NCBI GenBank assembly: GCA_937775205.1
Contig: CALKBX010000018.1
Location: forward strand, 1 to 64,000
Direction of reading: 5' to 3'
DNA from: an uncultured Verrucomicrobiae bacterium
GTDB lineage: Bacteria; Verrucomicrobiota; Verrucomicrobiia; Limisphaerales; UBA1100
Length of the DNA stretch: 64,000 nt
Numbering within the stretch: position 1 is the first letter of the stretch; each line of letters starts with the position of its first letter. The position numbers and the translations under genes are program-made. Shown piece after piece: positions 35,998 through 44,160 of this stretch. Under the pieces are notes generated by a model, which worked only from the letters and a program-made list of their open reading frames with translations, had not been told where the DNA came from and did no database searches.

Positions 35998-38147
35998 TAC
36001 TCGTTCTCCCTGTCCATGGGCGTTGCGACCCAGGGTTCCTTGTTATCATCGTCAGTCGCACGCGCTCTCAATTTGGCCGGCGGCGAGCCCAGCAGCCCCT
36101 CAACGATTAAAAATACGAGGGCTATTAATAGCAAGGGAAGGAATAGCCCCGTCCCAGCAAGTGATTGCTGCAGCTCGTCGCGGAAGTCATCTTCGTTGGC
36201 AAGTGTCTGCAGTCCGTAGGAGATACCGTCCAAGGCGCCGACTTCGGATTCCTCGATGAACGCGCTGTGCCCTTCCTGCTCAGACGGCAGAACGGTCAGG
36301 CAGGTCTCTCGCCCATCGATGCTGACGATGTAAGCACCGCAACGCACCAGTTCGGGCGCCTGATCCCTGAGCCCGAACCAGTCTACCTGGTCGCCCAACA
36401 GGGTGGTGATCGACATCTCGTTCCCTTTCCCAGGCATCAAGCGCGGGGTCTGCCCCGCAACAATTGAGTGAGAGCTATTGCCCAAGTTGGCAACAGCGCC
36501 CAGGGCCATCGGTTGCACCATAACCAGAAAGGTCTTTTTCCGTGGTAGCGAGCTCCAGGCCCCTGAGCGACCGAAGGCTATGCCGCTCACCACAACTTGG
36601 CCGTCGCCGTGTTTGCGTATCGCCAACACCGTCTGCGCCTCACCAGTCTCGAGCAGCGGCACATAACCGGCCTCTTCCTGGAATGACAGTGGGTAATGCT
36701 TCTTGGCAAACGCGGAGCCAATACGCACCTGCCCATCAAGGCCGCGGAGCTCGGACCAGAAGGGCGACTTGCGGTCGGCAACTTGCAGAGGCAGACTCAC
36801 AGGGGTACGTGTCAAGGGCTCTTGTTTGGCCCCGAGCCAAGCCGGGGCTTTCCCGACTGATTCGCCAGCATTTACGGCTGGCAACAGCAGCAGGTTTCCG
36901 CCTTGTTGCGTGTATTGATCCAGCAAGGCACTTGTTGGTGCATCCAGGGCCGACGCGGTCGCCCAAGTCAGGACGACCATCATGGGTGTCTTCTGCTTGA
37001 TCCGAGCGGACAAGTCAGCCGGCGACAGGAACGCGGGCACCAAGGATGTATGTCGACCATCGCCACCGGGCGACAAGGCGAGCGGCAACAGCCCAAAGGT
37101 GCCTGAGGCCTTGTCGAGGAAGTAGATGTCGCCTTTCTGCTCGCAAATGTAGGGGACAAAAACCCGGTTATCGCCATCAAAACCATCCCCTTCAAACCAT
37201 ACGCGGATCCAGTGACGGCCCGGCGCCTTTGGCTGGACAGGCAGCTTGAGCAACTGCTGACTACCCGCGCCGACATCAACAGTGACAGTCTCAGCCACGC
37301 TGTGCTCAGAGTCTGTGCGGTTAACACGAACCTGCAAGTCCTGCTCACCGTCGTTGCGCAGGAGAACTTCCAGGAAATACGGTTGATTGGGGAGGATTCT
37401 GCGCATAGACAGCTCGGCCCGCACCAGGCAGATATTCGGCAGGTCCGGTTTATCGCTCGGGATGCGATGGAGAAAAATTTTGTCAGCCGCTCCGACATCG
37501 TCGCCCGCCAGCGCGGTATCTTTCCATTCCGACTCCTGTAAGTCTGTAAAGACATGGAGCGAGCCGCCGCCACCCGAAGATGCATTCCTTAGCAAGGCCA
37601 TGCCACGCAGCAGCGCCTTGCCTGGATCACCCGTCGCCTCGGTCGCACGAATCGACTCGAGAAAACTCAGCAGCCCTCCCTTGTCCGAGGTCATCCCGCC
37701 TAAGCCGGCGGCCGACGAATCAGAGACCAGCAGAACCACCGTGGCCTGGCCGCGCTCATCCATATTTTTCAGCAATGCTCGTGCCCCCTCCAGCGCCACA
37801 GTCAGTTTGCTGCGGTCACTACCCTCGGCGCGACCCTGCATGGAACTGGAGTTGTCAATAACCACCACGACTGCCTGCGTGCCGCCCAAGCCCAACATGT
37901 TTCCCATGCCTGGAAACGCCAGACGCGCCAGAGCGAGCAGGAGGAACAAGAGCAGCAGCGTCCGGGCCACTAGCAGAAGCGGTTCGCGAAACTTGCGATG
38001 AAAAGACAAGCGCGGTTTCATGCTGTCGAAAAACAGATCTGTGGAGAACATCACCGTCTTGCGCTGACGGCGCATCAACAGATGAAACGCCACGGGTGCC
38101 GCAACCAGCGGCAGCAGAAACAGAAACATTGAAGTACCTACCGTCAT
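35997..38147 (-). CDS. BatA-like vWA membrane protein, 716 aa
   Basis: The N-terminus is the aerotolerance-regulator (BatA) type: MFLFLLPLVAAPVAFHLL, SMKPRLSFHRKFREPLLL, LLLLFLLLALARLAF. A vWA domain with intact MIDAS DNSSSM follows (QAVVVVIDNSSSMQG), with LLVSDSSA and a C-terminal T/D site HVFTDLQESEW. There are further extracellular domains and a last span LFLPLLLIALVFLIVEGLLG. One-base overlaps join it to DUF58 upstream and to the vWA/GATase-like gene downstream. The MoxR-DUF58-vWA trio is a conserved module for assembling or remodelling envelope complexes; the client here is unknown. Confidence 0.88.
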   Translation of the reverse strand: MTVGTSMFLFLLPLVAAPVAFHLLMRRQRKTVMFSTDLFFDSMKPRLSFHRKFREPLLLVARTLLLLFLLLALARLAFPGMGNMLGLGGTQAVVVVIDNSSSMQGRAEGSDRSKLTVALEGARALLKNMDERGQATVVLLVSDSSAAGLGGMTSDKGGLLSFLESIRATEATGDPGKALLRGMALLRNASSGGGGSLHVFTDLQESEWKDTALAGDDVGAADKIFLHRIPSDKPDLPNICLVRAELSMRRILPNQPYFLEVLLRNDGEQDLQVRVNRTDSEHSVAETVTVDVGAGSQQLLKLPVQPKAPGRHWIRVWFEGDGFDGDNRVFVPYICEQKGDIYFLDKASGTFGLLPLALSPGGDGRHTSLVPAFLSPADLSARIKQKTPMMVVLTWATASALDAPTSALLDQYTQQGGNLLLLPAVNAGESVGKAPAWLGAKQEPLTRTPVSLPLQVADRKSPFWSELRGLDGQVRIGSAFAKKHYPLSFQEEAGYVPLLETGEAQTVLAIRKHGDGQVVVSGIAFGRSGAWSSLPRKKTFLVMVQPMALGAVANLGNSSHSIVAGQTPRLMPGKGNEMSITTLLGDQVDWFGLRDQAPELVRCGAYIVSIDGRETCLTVLPSEQEGHSAFIEESEVGALDGISYGLQTLANEDDFRDELQQSLAGTGLFLPLLLIALVFLIVEGLLGSPPAKLRARATDDDNKEPWVATPMDRENE

Positions 38148-39037
38148 CAGCTTGTCGCCCTTTTCAGTAGTGCGTCATGCAAATCAGTAGAGGTATCGAC
38201 CAGTATGTAATTGGCCCCCTCATTGACGCAGCCGATGCGGACCTCGTCCAGATACTCGCGAATTCGCTGCAGGTACAGATCGCGAAAGTCGGTGAGGTCG
38301 ATGTTCATTTTTCGGCCAGATTCTAGGAACTCCACCTCTATCAAGCCTTCCTGAGGCAGGCGGATTTCCGCAGGGTCGAGCACGTGAAACACGGTCACGT
38401 CGTGGCCCGCGTAGGAGAGACTTCCAATGCCCTTGAGCGTTTCGCGCGGGTCCTGCAACAGATCGGAAATGACGACCACCATCGACCGCCCCTTGAAAAA
38501 CTCGGTCGCCTTGGCCAGCGCCTGCTGAATATTGCTCTCGCCCTTTGGCACGATCTCTTCGAGCCCCTCAAGCATCGGCCGCAGACCGCCCAGCGTTGCA
38601 GCCGGTTCGTAGATGTCGCGTAGATCATCATCAAAGGTGACCAGGCTGGTGGAATCACCCTGATTAACCATCACATACATCAGCGCCGCAGCCAAGTGGC
38701 TGCCGTAGTCTATCTTGGACATCGCCCCCATATCCTTGAAGGACATGCTTTCGGATACGTCCAAGAGGATGTTGGCCCGGATATTGACTTCGTCGTGGAA
38801 ACGGCGAATGACGTACTTATCGGTGCGGGCGTAGACGTTCCAGTCGATCCGCTCGATCGGATCACCCTGCATATATTCCCGATACTCAGCAAACTCCACC
38901 GACGATCCGAAGGTCGACGATCGGTGTTGCCCCTGCAAGCCACTGTCCATGCGCTTGCTAACGCCAAGGCGTAGATTTCGCAGATGGTCCGCCGTCTGCG
39001 ACGGTAGATATTTATAAGAATTGAAAGTCTTCGCCAT
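38147..39037 (-). CDS. DUF58 domain-containing protein
   Basis: 296 residues, soluble. The DUF58 hallmark is MQGDPIERIDWNVYARTDKY, followed by a vWA-like fold with LLDVSESM and MVVVISDLLQDP. It lies 1 base after the GYF-MoxR gene and overlaps the BatA-like gene by 1 base, the standard MoxR-DUF58-vWA order. Confidence 0.92.
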   Translation of the reverse strand: MAKTFNSYKYLPSQTADHLRNLRLGVSKRMDSGLQGQHRSSTFGSSVEFAEYREYMQGDPIERIDWNVYARTDKYVIRRFHDEVNIRANILLDVSESMSFKDMGAMSKIDYGSHLAAALMYVMVNQGDSTSLVTFDDDLRDIYEPAATLGGLRPMLEGLEEIVPKGESNIQQALAKATEFFKGRSMVVVISDLLQDPRETLKGIGSLSYAGHDVTVFHVLDPAEIRLPQEGLIEVEFLESGRKMNIDLTDFRDLYLQRIREYLDEVRIGCVNEGANYILVDTSTDLHDALLKRATS

Positions 39038-39038
39038 A

Positions 39039-40058
39039 TTAGCTCACCTTCGCTTTGCGGCCCAAGAGCGTGCCGAAAAAACTGCGTTTTGGCTGCTCGC
39101 CATAGGTCACGGGCACCGACTCAAGGAGCCAGTCGGCGATCGTGTCTGTATCATAGCCCTCGCTGACGGCGGTAAAGTTCAGACCAAATCGATGCCGAAA
39201 AACAGGATGCACGAACTTGCGAACGTCGCGTACGGACACATTGAACCGTCCACTCAGCAAGACATGTGCTTTCGCCGCCAACAGTAAGGACTGCCCGGCT
39301 CGCGGGCCGGAGCCCCATTGCACCCATTTCGGAATAAAGTCAGGGGCGATAGGGTCGCTTGGCCGCGTTGATCGCGCCAGGCGAGCCGCATAGTTCGCTA
39401 CATGGCGGCTCACCGGCACACGCCGCACTAGTTTCTGAAACTGCATGATTTGCTCACCGCTAATCATGGCGCCGAGAGTGGGCATGGAATCCAAGGTGGT
39501 CCGGAGGAGGATATCCTCCTCCTCTGCCAGTGTCGGATAGTCCACATTTATCATGAACAGAAAGCGATCCAGTTGCGCTTCCGGCAGGGCGTAGGTTCCT
39601 TCTTGCTCCAAGGGATTCTGCGTCGCCAAAACCACAAATGGCGCCGGCAGCGGGCGGGTCACGCCGCCAACCGTAACGCGGCGCTCCTGCATGCCTTCCA
39701 GCAACGCGGCCTGTGTCTTCGGCGGCGTCCGATTAATCTCGTCGGCAAGCAGCATGTTCGTGAAAATGGGGCCGCTTCTAAAGGTAAATGAGCGCTGTCT
39801 CTGATCGCCCTCCGCGAGCACCATCGTTCCGGTAATATCCGTCGGCATCAAATCCGGTGTAAACTGGATGCGCTTATAATCCAGGGACAGGGTCTTGGCC
39901 AGGCTGCTGACGATCAGCGTCTTGGCAAGCCCCGGGACACCGGTCATCAGACAATGGCCCCCGGCGAACAGAGAGACCATGATCAGGTCGAGCACCTCCT
40001 CCTGCCCCACAATCACCCTGACCAACCTCTTCGCGCAGACGTTTGCGTGTTGCGGCAA
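39039..40058 (-). CDS. MoxR-family AAA+ ATPase (second MoxR; C-terminal part of a GYF-MoxR fusion)
   Basis: Complete AAA+ core: VIVGQEEVLDLIM, Walker A GVPGLAKT, Walker B MLLADEINRTPPKTQ, sensor LATQNPLEQEGTYALPEAQ, lid FVHPVFRHRFGLNF. The apparent ATG at 40058 is probably not the start: the frame joins the GYF-type segment upstream once one G is removed at 40022-40023 (REEV-VRVIVGQEE). It directly precedes DUF58. Confidence 0.9.
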   Translation of the reverse strand: MPQHANVCAKRLVRVIVGQEEVLDLIMVSLFAGGHCLMTGVPGLAKTLIVSSLAKTLSLDYKRIQFTPDLMPTDITGTMVLAEGDQRQRSFTFRSGPIFTNMLLADEINRTPPKTQAALLEGMQERRVTVGGVTRPLPAPFVVLATQNPLEQEGTYALPEAQLDRFLFMINVDYPTLAEEEDILLRTTLDSMPTLGAMISGEQIMQFQKLVRRVPVSRHVANYAARLARSTRPSDPIAPDFIPKWVQWGSGPRAGQSLLLAAKAHVLLSGRFNVSVRDVRKFVHPVFRHRFGLNFTAVSEGYDTDTIADWLLESVPVTYGEQPKRSFFGTLLGRKAKVS

Positions 40059-40380
40059 GATCCGCCACCAGTTCCAAGGTCCGCTCGCTCAAGCCCTCCT
40101 CGAAGTCGCTGCTGTCCGCCTCTGGCGCCGGTGAGAGGTCCAGAGGGAATGTCACTTTCTTATCCACAGTCACTGGCGAAGGCATGGGAATGGGGACTGG
40201 GATCGGTGCGGGCGCGGGAGTGAACGTTGGGAAGATGGACTCGACCGTGGCCCAGTCTGGCATTTGCTCGTTCCAGATTAAGTCGGTGGGCAAGACTTGC
40301 TGGTCGGCGAGCATGGAGCGTAGGGTCGCCTCGTCGTAAGGCCCCCGTTGTTGGCCATCGCGGTTGAGAAAATACTCCAT
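39874..40380 (-). CDS. GYF_2 (DUF4339) N-terminal part of the GYF-MoxR fusion
   Basis: True sequence from 40380 to about 40022. Residues 1-45 are a GYF_2/DUF4339 fold (YFLNRDGQQRGPYDEATL, LIWNEQMPDW). A proline-rich linker (TPAPAPIPVPIPMPSP) and the helix that enters the MoxR core (LVADLAATRKRLREEV) follow. GYF_2 domains often bind proline-rich or membrane-associated partners. Beyond 40022 this frame is out of register. Confidence 0.75.
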   Translation of the reverse strand: MEYFLNRDGQQRGPYDEATLRSMLADQQVLPTDLIWNEQMPDWATVESIFPTFTPAPAPIPVPIPMPSPVTVDKKVTFPLDLSPAPEADSSDFEEGLSERTLELVADLAATRKRLREEVGQGDCGAGGGARPDHGLSVRRGPLSDDRCPGACQDADRQQPGQDPVPGL

Positions 40381-40404
40381 CTGTCAATATTCAGGTTCCA
40401 CAGA

Positions 40405-41073
40405 TTAGTGCTCCATTGCATACATAATAATATTGCAGCCAAGCTGTTTCGCCGACTTTGACTGATACCCACGGCACAAGGGATAGCGGACCTCATTCCA
40501 GCCGCCCTCGATATCGAAGGGGCTATATAGCACCGCCGTTCTACCGCCCACCTTGGCGCCAAACAGAACAGGGAGCCCGTTCAACTCCTTGCCCTTGTCC
40601 TTCATCAACGTGGGGGTGTATTTGACACGGGAAATGGTGTGCAAACTGCGGAATATCTCGTGCTTTTGCGGTAGCAGCGCCAGGCGGTTATGTGGGAATG
40701 CACGAGCCAATTCACGAACCGCAGCTTGGTGAAAGGTGGCCAGTCCAAGCGCATTATTGACCACCAGGGTGCCGCCGCGGTTGACGTGTTTTTGCAAGGC
40801 CTCGATCTGCTTGGCGGTCAGCACAAAATCATCCAGCCCGGTAAAAAACAGAGAATGGATAGGCGGCGATGTCGTCGCGCTCAAGATCGATTGACACACG
40901 CTTGAGGTTGACCGGAATAGCTGAATCCTTCTCCAGGCGCAACAACAACTGACGCGCCGCACCCGGATGCGCATTCCAGGCCCCCTCGTGCTTAACCTGG
41001 GCAAAGACGAATTCGGATGTGGGAGCATTATTATCAGCCTTTCCGAACAACTCAGCCTTGCCCTCCGATTCAC
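40405..41073 (-). CDS. C-terminal segment of a DUF4159 protein (frameshifted)
   Basis: Homologous from about 40858: LFFTGLDDFVLTAKQIEALQ, GGTLVVNNALGLATFHQAAV, ending with DIEGGWNEVRYPLCRGYQ. This is the second DUF4159 unit. The join to the upstream segment needs one base removed near 40857-40862 (AYPF-LFFTGLDD). Confidence 0.7.
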   Translation of the reverse strand: MNRRARLSCSERLIIMLPHPNSSLPRLSTRGPGMRIRVRRVSCCCAWRRIQLFRSTSSVCQSILSATTSPPIHSLFFTGLDDFVLTAKQIEALQKHVNRGGTLVVNNALGLATFHQAAVRELARAFPHNRLALLPQKHEIFRSLHTISRVKYTPTLMKDKGKELNGLPVLFGAKVGGRTAVLYSPFDIEGGWNEVRYPLCRGYQSKSAKQLGCNIIMYAMEH

Positions 41074-41938
41074 CCACGCGACCGTAGCCGATGACGTACG
41101 GAGCCAGATTTTCGCCGATCAGCCGGGCAGTCTCCTTGCTATACGCCTTGGGTTTAAGCCCTTTCGCTTCCAGCTTTGCAAAGACATCCATCTCGCCGGC
41201 CAGACCGCAGCCCAGACCGTACTTCGACACCAACACGCCAATACGACTGCCGATGTAAAGGCCTTCCATGAATGGCTTACCACCCTCTTTCTCGCCGCCG
41301 CAGCGATAGCTTGCCGTATCAATATCAACCACCATATGAAAGAGCGGATGATCCGGCGGTAGCTTTCTAAAACGTGACTCAGGGAACATATCATCAAACA
41401 GCTTCTTCGCCGACTCATAGAACCACGGCGAACCGTACACCGAATCACAGACAATCATCCCACCATCCAGAACGTATTTGCGCAGCCGATTGATGGCTTC
41501 CGGCGAAAAATTCAGCTCACGAACACCGCCCAACAAAATGGAGGGCATCAGGGCCGGATCAAAACTGAAATCCTGTATGGCCGTCTGGGTCGGCATATAC
41601 TTAAAACCTTTGCTGCGTGCCTTTTTGTGAAACTCCAGCATATCATTGGGCGCGAGATTCCAATCCTGAGTCAACTCGTCTCCGATAATCGCAGCCTTGC
41701 CCCACTTCACTTTCGCCAAAAGGAAATCAGGCGACGGCGGCTTCATTCGGTCTGTCTGCGGGATCGGACTACCGGGCACACTAGGAATGATATCTCGTTT
41801 CTCGCCGCCCTTGATACCCTGCTGCAGCTGTTCTTTTCTGTCCTTAGCAGATTTGACAAACCAGTCATTAGAAGAGCCCTGCCCGGACGCCAACATAGCG
41901 GTCATCAAAATAAGAAATAACGGAATCAAGCGAATCAT
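40829..41938 (-). CDS. secreted DUF4159 protein, N-terminal part (frameshifted); first gene of the 29.5-kb unit
   Basis: ATG 41938 has AAAGGA at good SD distance and a signal peptide (IRLIPLFLILMTAMLASGQ). DUF4159 signatures are PALMPSILLGGVRELNFSPE, YVLDGGMIVCDSVYGSPWFY, HPLFHMVVDI and GLGCGLAGEMDVFAK. The frame fails after DLERDDIAAYPF near 40858. DUF4159 proteins sit beside MoxR, DUF58 and vWA genes in Planctomycetes and Verrucomicrobiota. The ATG overlaps the stop of an 11-codon leader ORF. Confidence 0.8.
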   Translation of the reverse strand: MIRLIPLFLILMTAMLASGQGSSNDWFVKSAKDRKEQLQQGIKGGEKRDIIPSVPGSPIPQTDRMKPPSPDFLLAKVKWGKAAIIGDELTQDWNLAPNDMLEFHKKARSKGFKYMPTQTAIQDFSFDPALMPSILLGGVRELNFSPEAINRLRKYVLDGGMIVCDSVYGSPWFYESAKKLFDDMFPESRFRKLPPDHPLFHMVVDIDTASYRCGGEKEGGKPFMEGLYIGSRIGVLVSKYGLGCGLAGEMDVFAKLEAKGLKPKAYSKETARLIGENLAPYVIGYGRVGESEGKAELFGKADNNAPTSEFVFAQVKHEGAWNAHPGAARQLLLRLEKDSAIPVNLKRVSIDLERDDIAAYPFSVFYRAG

Positions 41939-41970
41939 GTCCCAATTCCTTTGTTGTGATAGTTGTTCAT
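41935..41970 (-). CDS. 11-codon leader ORF
   Basis: An ATG 11 bases after the last T of promoter site C opens MNNYHNKGIGT-stop. Its TGA overlaps the ATG of the DUF4159 gene (ATGA). It contains the SD (AAAGGA) of that gene. It may be a translated, coupling leader peptide or chance. Confidence 0.35.
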   Translation of the reverse strand: MNNYHNKGIGT

Positions 41971-41980
41971 CGCTAAAATC

Positions 41981-42006
41981 ACTCCCGATGATGACATATC
42001 TGGACA
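41981..42006 (-). promoter_or_regulatory. ECF-type promoter motif, site C (head of the 29.5-kb unit)
   Basis: Reverse strand: TGTCCAGAT, 16 bases ending ATCGGGAG, then T, preceded by an A/T tract. It is the only copy between the FecR-like gene and the lactonase gene, so it probably drives the whole unit. Confidence 0.7.
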
Positions 42007-42165
42007 GGTAAATTTCATTTTTTTGTGATTCCGTGTCGATTCCGGAACTTGAGTGGCGGTGCGGGTCGGCCACAAGTCGTATCTCGGAATTCAGTGCCGC
42101 CGGACTGCGCTAATCGGAGTCATTGCCGTTGAAATCGCCGTTGCGGATTTGGCCACCAATGAGAA

Positions 42166-43062
42166 TCACGGGGCTCGGTGCTTGGGAGCGTCGGGAAAGG
42201 CCGTGCCCTGCAATTGGAAGTCAGTCAGGCTCCACGTTCCTGGCTCGCGGAAGTGGGTCACCTGCAACTGAAAGTTGTCTAAATACGCAATCCCGTCGAG
42301 CTCCCCGCCGCCATTTTCCGTGTCAATCATGACGAAGAGTCTCTTCCCCGACTGCTTCGCCGTGACAGTCGCACGCCCCGAGCTGGTTTGATAAGCGCCA
42401 CCAAGGGCCGTCGGGCCGGATAATATCGTCGCGAAAATGCGGGGACTGCCGCTGATCAAGTCATCGTCGGTCGTGAACAACTTGACGGCGACCCTGTCTT
42501 CGCCCCCCCACCACATGCCACCTAGCCAAACGTACTCGACCTCGAATGTGTCGCCGCCAGCTATGATGTAGCCGGTATCCTGTGCCGGTATTCTTGCGCC
42601 CCCCTCCGATAACAAGAGATTGCGTGTGCCGTCAAAGTAATGGTTTTCCTGGGTGACAATCGAGTCGGGGTTGTTGTCGATGCTGGAGATATCCTCCCAG
42701 AACGGGGTTTGTGCCCAGCTCCGGTCAGGCGAGACGAGCCAAGGTCGCATGTTACTGTCGCGGCTCACGACGACGCGATGGCCTGCAGGCACGCCAACCG
42801 TCTTGCCGTCACTCTGGCGACGAACTTGCACCTTTCCTTCGCGCACATAAAGCTTCGTCGATTCGGGCCCTGCCTCAACATCAAACTGCGTTCCGACTAC
42901 CGTCAGTTCGGCCACTGGTGTCTGGATCACCAGCGGTTTACCGGCGGGTTGAGGCACCACAGTGGCTGAGAATCGGCCTTCCTTCAGATGTAGGACCTTC
43001 TGCCCCTGATCAGAAAAGGTAAGGTTCGACTCGCCGAAAATCATGGCGGTCGAGCCGATCAT
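42166..43062 (-). CDS. FecR-like protein, FecR and C-terminal sandwich domains (frameshifted second part)
   Basis: Homologous from about 43057. The FecR domain includes VLHLKEGRFSATVVPQ, PVAELTVVGTQFDVEA, TKLYVREGKVQVRR and VPAGHRVVVS. A beta-sandwich (LamG/CBM-like) C-terminus follows: YIIAGGDTFEVEYVWLGGMW, RLFVMIDTENGGGELDGIAY. It ends KHRAP. One base earlier, another frame continues to VILIGGQIRNGDFNGN, so the true end may be about 42110. The sandwich suggests sensing of a surface ligand. Confidence 0.75.
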   Translation of the reverse strand: MIGSTAMIFGESNLTFSDQGQKVLHLKEGRFSATVVPQPAGKPLVIQTPVAELTVVGTQFDVEAGPESTKLYVREGKVQVRRQSDGKTVGVPAGHRVVVSRDSNMRPWLVSPDRSWAQTPFWEDISSIDNNPDSIVTQENHYFDGTRNLLLSEGGARIPAQDTGYIIAGGDTFEVEYVWLGGMWWGGEDRVAVKLFTTDDDLISGSPRIFATILSGPTALGGAYQTSSGRATVTAKQSGKRLFVMIDTENGGGELDGIAYLDNFQLQVTHFREPGTWSLTDFQLQGTAFPDAPKHRAP

Positions 43063-43573
43063 GAAACTTCAGCTCGAACCATGAGTCTGCTGCCGTCCCT
43101 TCGATGGTCCCGCCGGACAACTCGCCGTCCTCACCCAACACATTCGCCCACGCTGTCGGCACTTGCGATGTGCCGGAAGCCTGGACAAGTTCGCCACCGT
43201 CACCGATCCAGGTCAATGCGCCATTCAGGCCTGTCACGTGTGCGATCTTACGGTTGGGGTTGGTCTGCTGGATCCACAGGACTGCCGTCAACGCAATGAT
43301 GATTCCCGCAGCGATCGCCAGTAGCGCTCTGGCGTAGGGCGTCGTCGCCCGTTTCGGGATCGAAACACTTGATCCACTGGCTTGCGAAATCGCCCCAACA
43401 CCCTCGGTATCGGCCACTTCACGAATGACCGCATCGAGCTGGGCGAAGGTATTAAAAGTCGCTCTCGCCTCGGCAGATTCACGTAATTCTTGCTGCAGCG
43501 ATTCAGACTCTGCTTCGCTGATACGCCCATCGAGCCAAGCTGCGATCAGGTTCTCAAGATCCGAGTTGGTCAT
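43010..43573 (-). CDS. FecR-like anti-sigma/sensor protein, N-terminal part (frameshifted)
   Basis: ATG 43573 overlaps the sigma gene stop (ATGA), so translation is coupled. The cytoplasmic N-terminus (LENLIAAWLDGRISEAESES) is the anti-sigma-like part, then one membrane span (ALLAIAAGIIIALTAVLWI), then the start of the periplasmic FecR domain (IAHVTGLNGALTWIGDGGEL). The frame shifts at the extra base near 43057 (expected KFHD-GSTAMIFGES). By family analogy it holds or activates the ECF factor in response to an envelope signal. Confidence 0.8.
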   Translation of the reverse strand: MTNSDLENLIAAWLDGRISEAESESLQQELRESAEARATFNTFAQLDAVIREVADTEGVGAISQASGSSVSIPKRATTPYARALLAIAAGIIIALTAVLWIQQTNPNRKIAHVTGLNGALTWIGDGGELVQASGTSQVPTAWANVLGEDGELSGGTIEGTAADSWFELKFHDRLDRHDFRRVEPYLF

Positions 43574-44124
43574 CGTGCCCCCTCCGTTGTAATTTCCTTT
43601 AAGACGCAGTCGAGCACGACGGAGCGTAAACGCTGTATTACCTTGTAAAAGGCCTGCTCACTTTTCCCCGATTCCTCCGCTGCTTTTCGCATGACCACAC
43701 CGTGTGTGTGGACATGCAGCAGCAGATCCCGTTTCGGAGACCCCAATTTTTCAAGGCAGATCTCCAAGTGTTGCCGACGAATCTGCTGAAGCTCCTCTCC
43801 ACTGGCTTCTTCTGCCAGCAGATCCCAAACCTCGTCGACAAAGACCAACCGGCTTCGAGCCACTCGACGTCGATATTTCAAGGCCTCAAACCGAGCGATC
43901 GTGAGCAACCACCCCCCAAACGAAGTGCCCTCTTCAAAATCATCGAACTTCCGCCACGCAACCAAGCTCGCCTCCTGAGTGACCTCTTCGACCTCATACC
44001 ACGTCGGCAACAATCCGCGCAGAAACGAGCGAACCCGCGGCTCGTGTTCCACCAGGAGTCGCACAAAAGCTTCGTAACGCTCGTCGTCGTCCGAAGCGGA
44101 TCGTTTTCCTGCAGATTGATCCAT
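43570..44124 (-). CDS. ECF RNA polymerase sigma factor (Rhodopirellula/Verrucomicrobium type)
   Basis: 184 residues. Sigma region 2 is FVRLLVEHEPRVRSFLRGLL ... EVEEVTQEASLVAWRKFDDF ... GGWLLTIARFEALKYRRR; region 4 is CLEKLGSPKRDLLLHVHTHG ... KAAEESGKSEQAFYKVIQRL, a helix-turn-helix. It is followed by a FecR-like partner with a 4-base overlap. Its own promoter (site D) carries the motif found before four other units here, which suggests autoregulation. The start ATG lies only 11 bases after the motif, so its message may be almost leaderless. Confidence 0.9.
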   Translation of the reverse strand: MDQSAGKRSASDDDERYEAFVRLLVEHEPRVRSFLRGLLPTWYEVEEVTQEASLVAWRKFDDFEEGTSFGGWLLTIARFEALKYRRRVARSRLVFVDEVWDLLAEEASGEELQQIRRQHLEICLEKLGSPKRDLLLHVHTHGVVMRKAAEESGKSEQAFYKVIQRLRSVVLDCVLKEITTEGAR

Positions 44125-44134
44125 TATACCCTTA

Positions 44135-44160
44135 ACTACCGCCGGCAGGCGATCTGGACA
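44135..44160 (-). promoter_or_regulatory. ECF-type promoter motif, site D (sigma factor's own promoter)
   Basis: Reverse strand: TGTCCAGAT, 16 bases ending GGCGGTAG, then T, in front of the sigma gene. An AT tract lies directly upstream. Confidence 0.7.
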
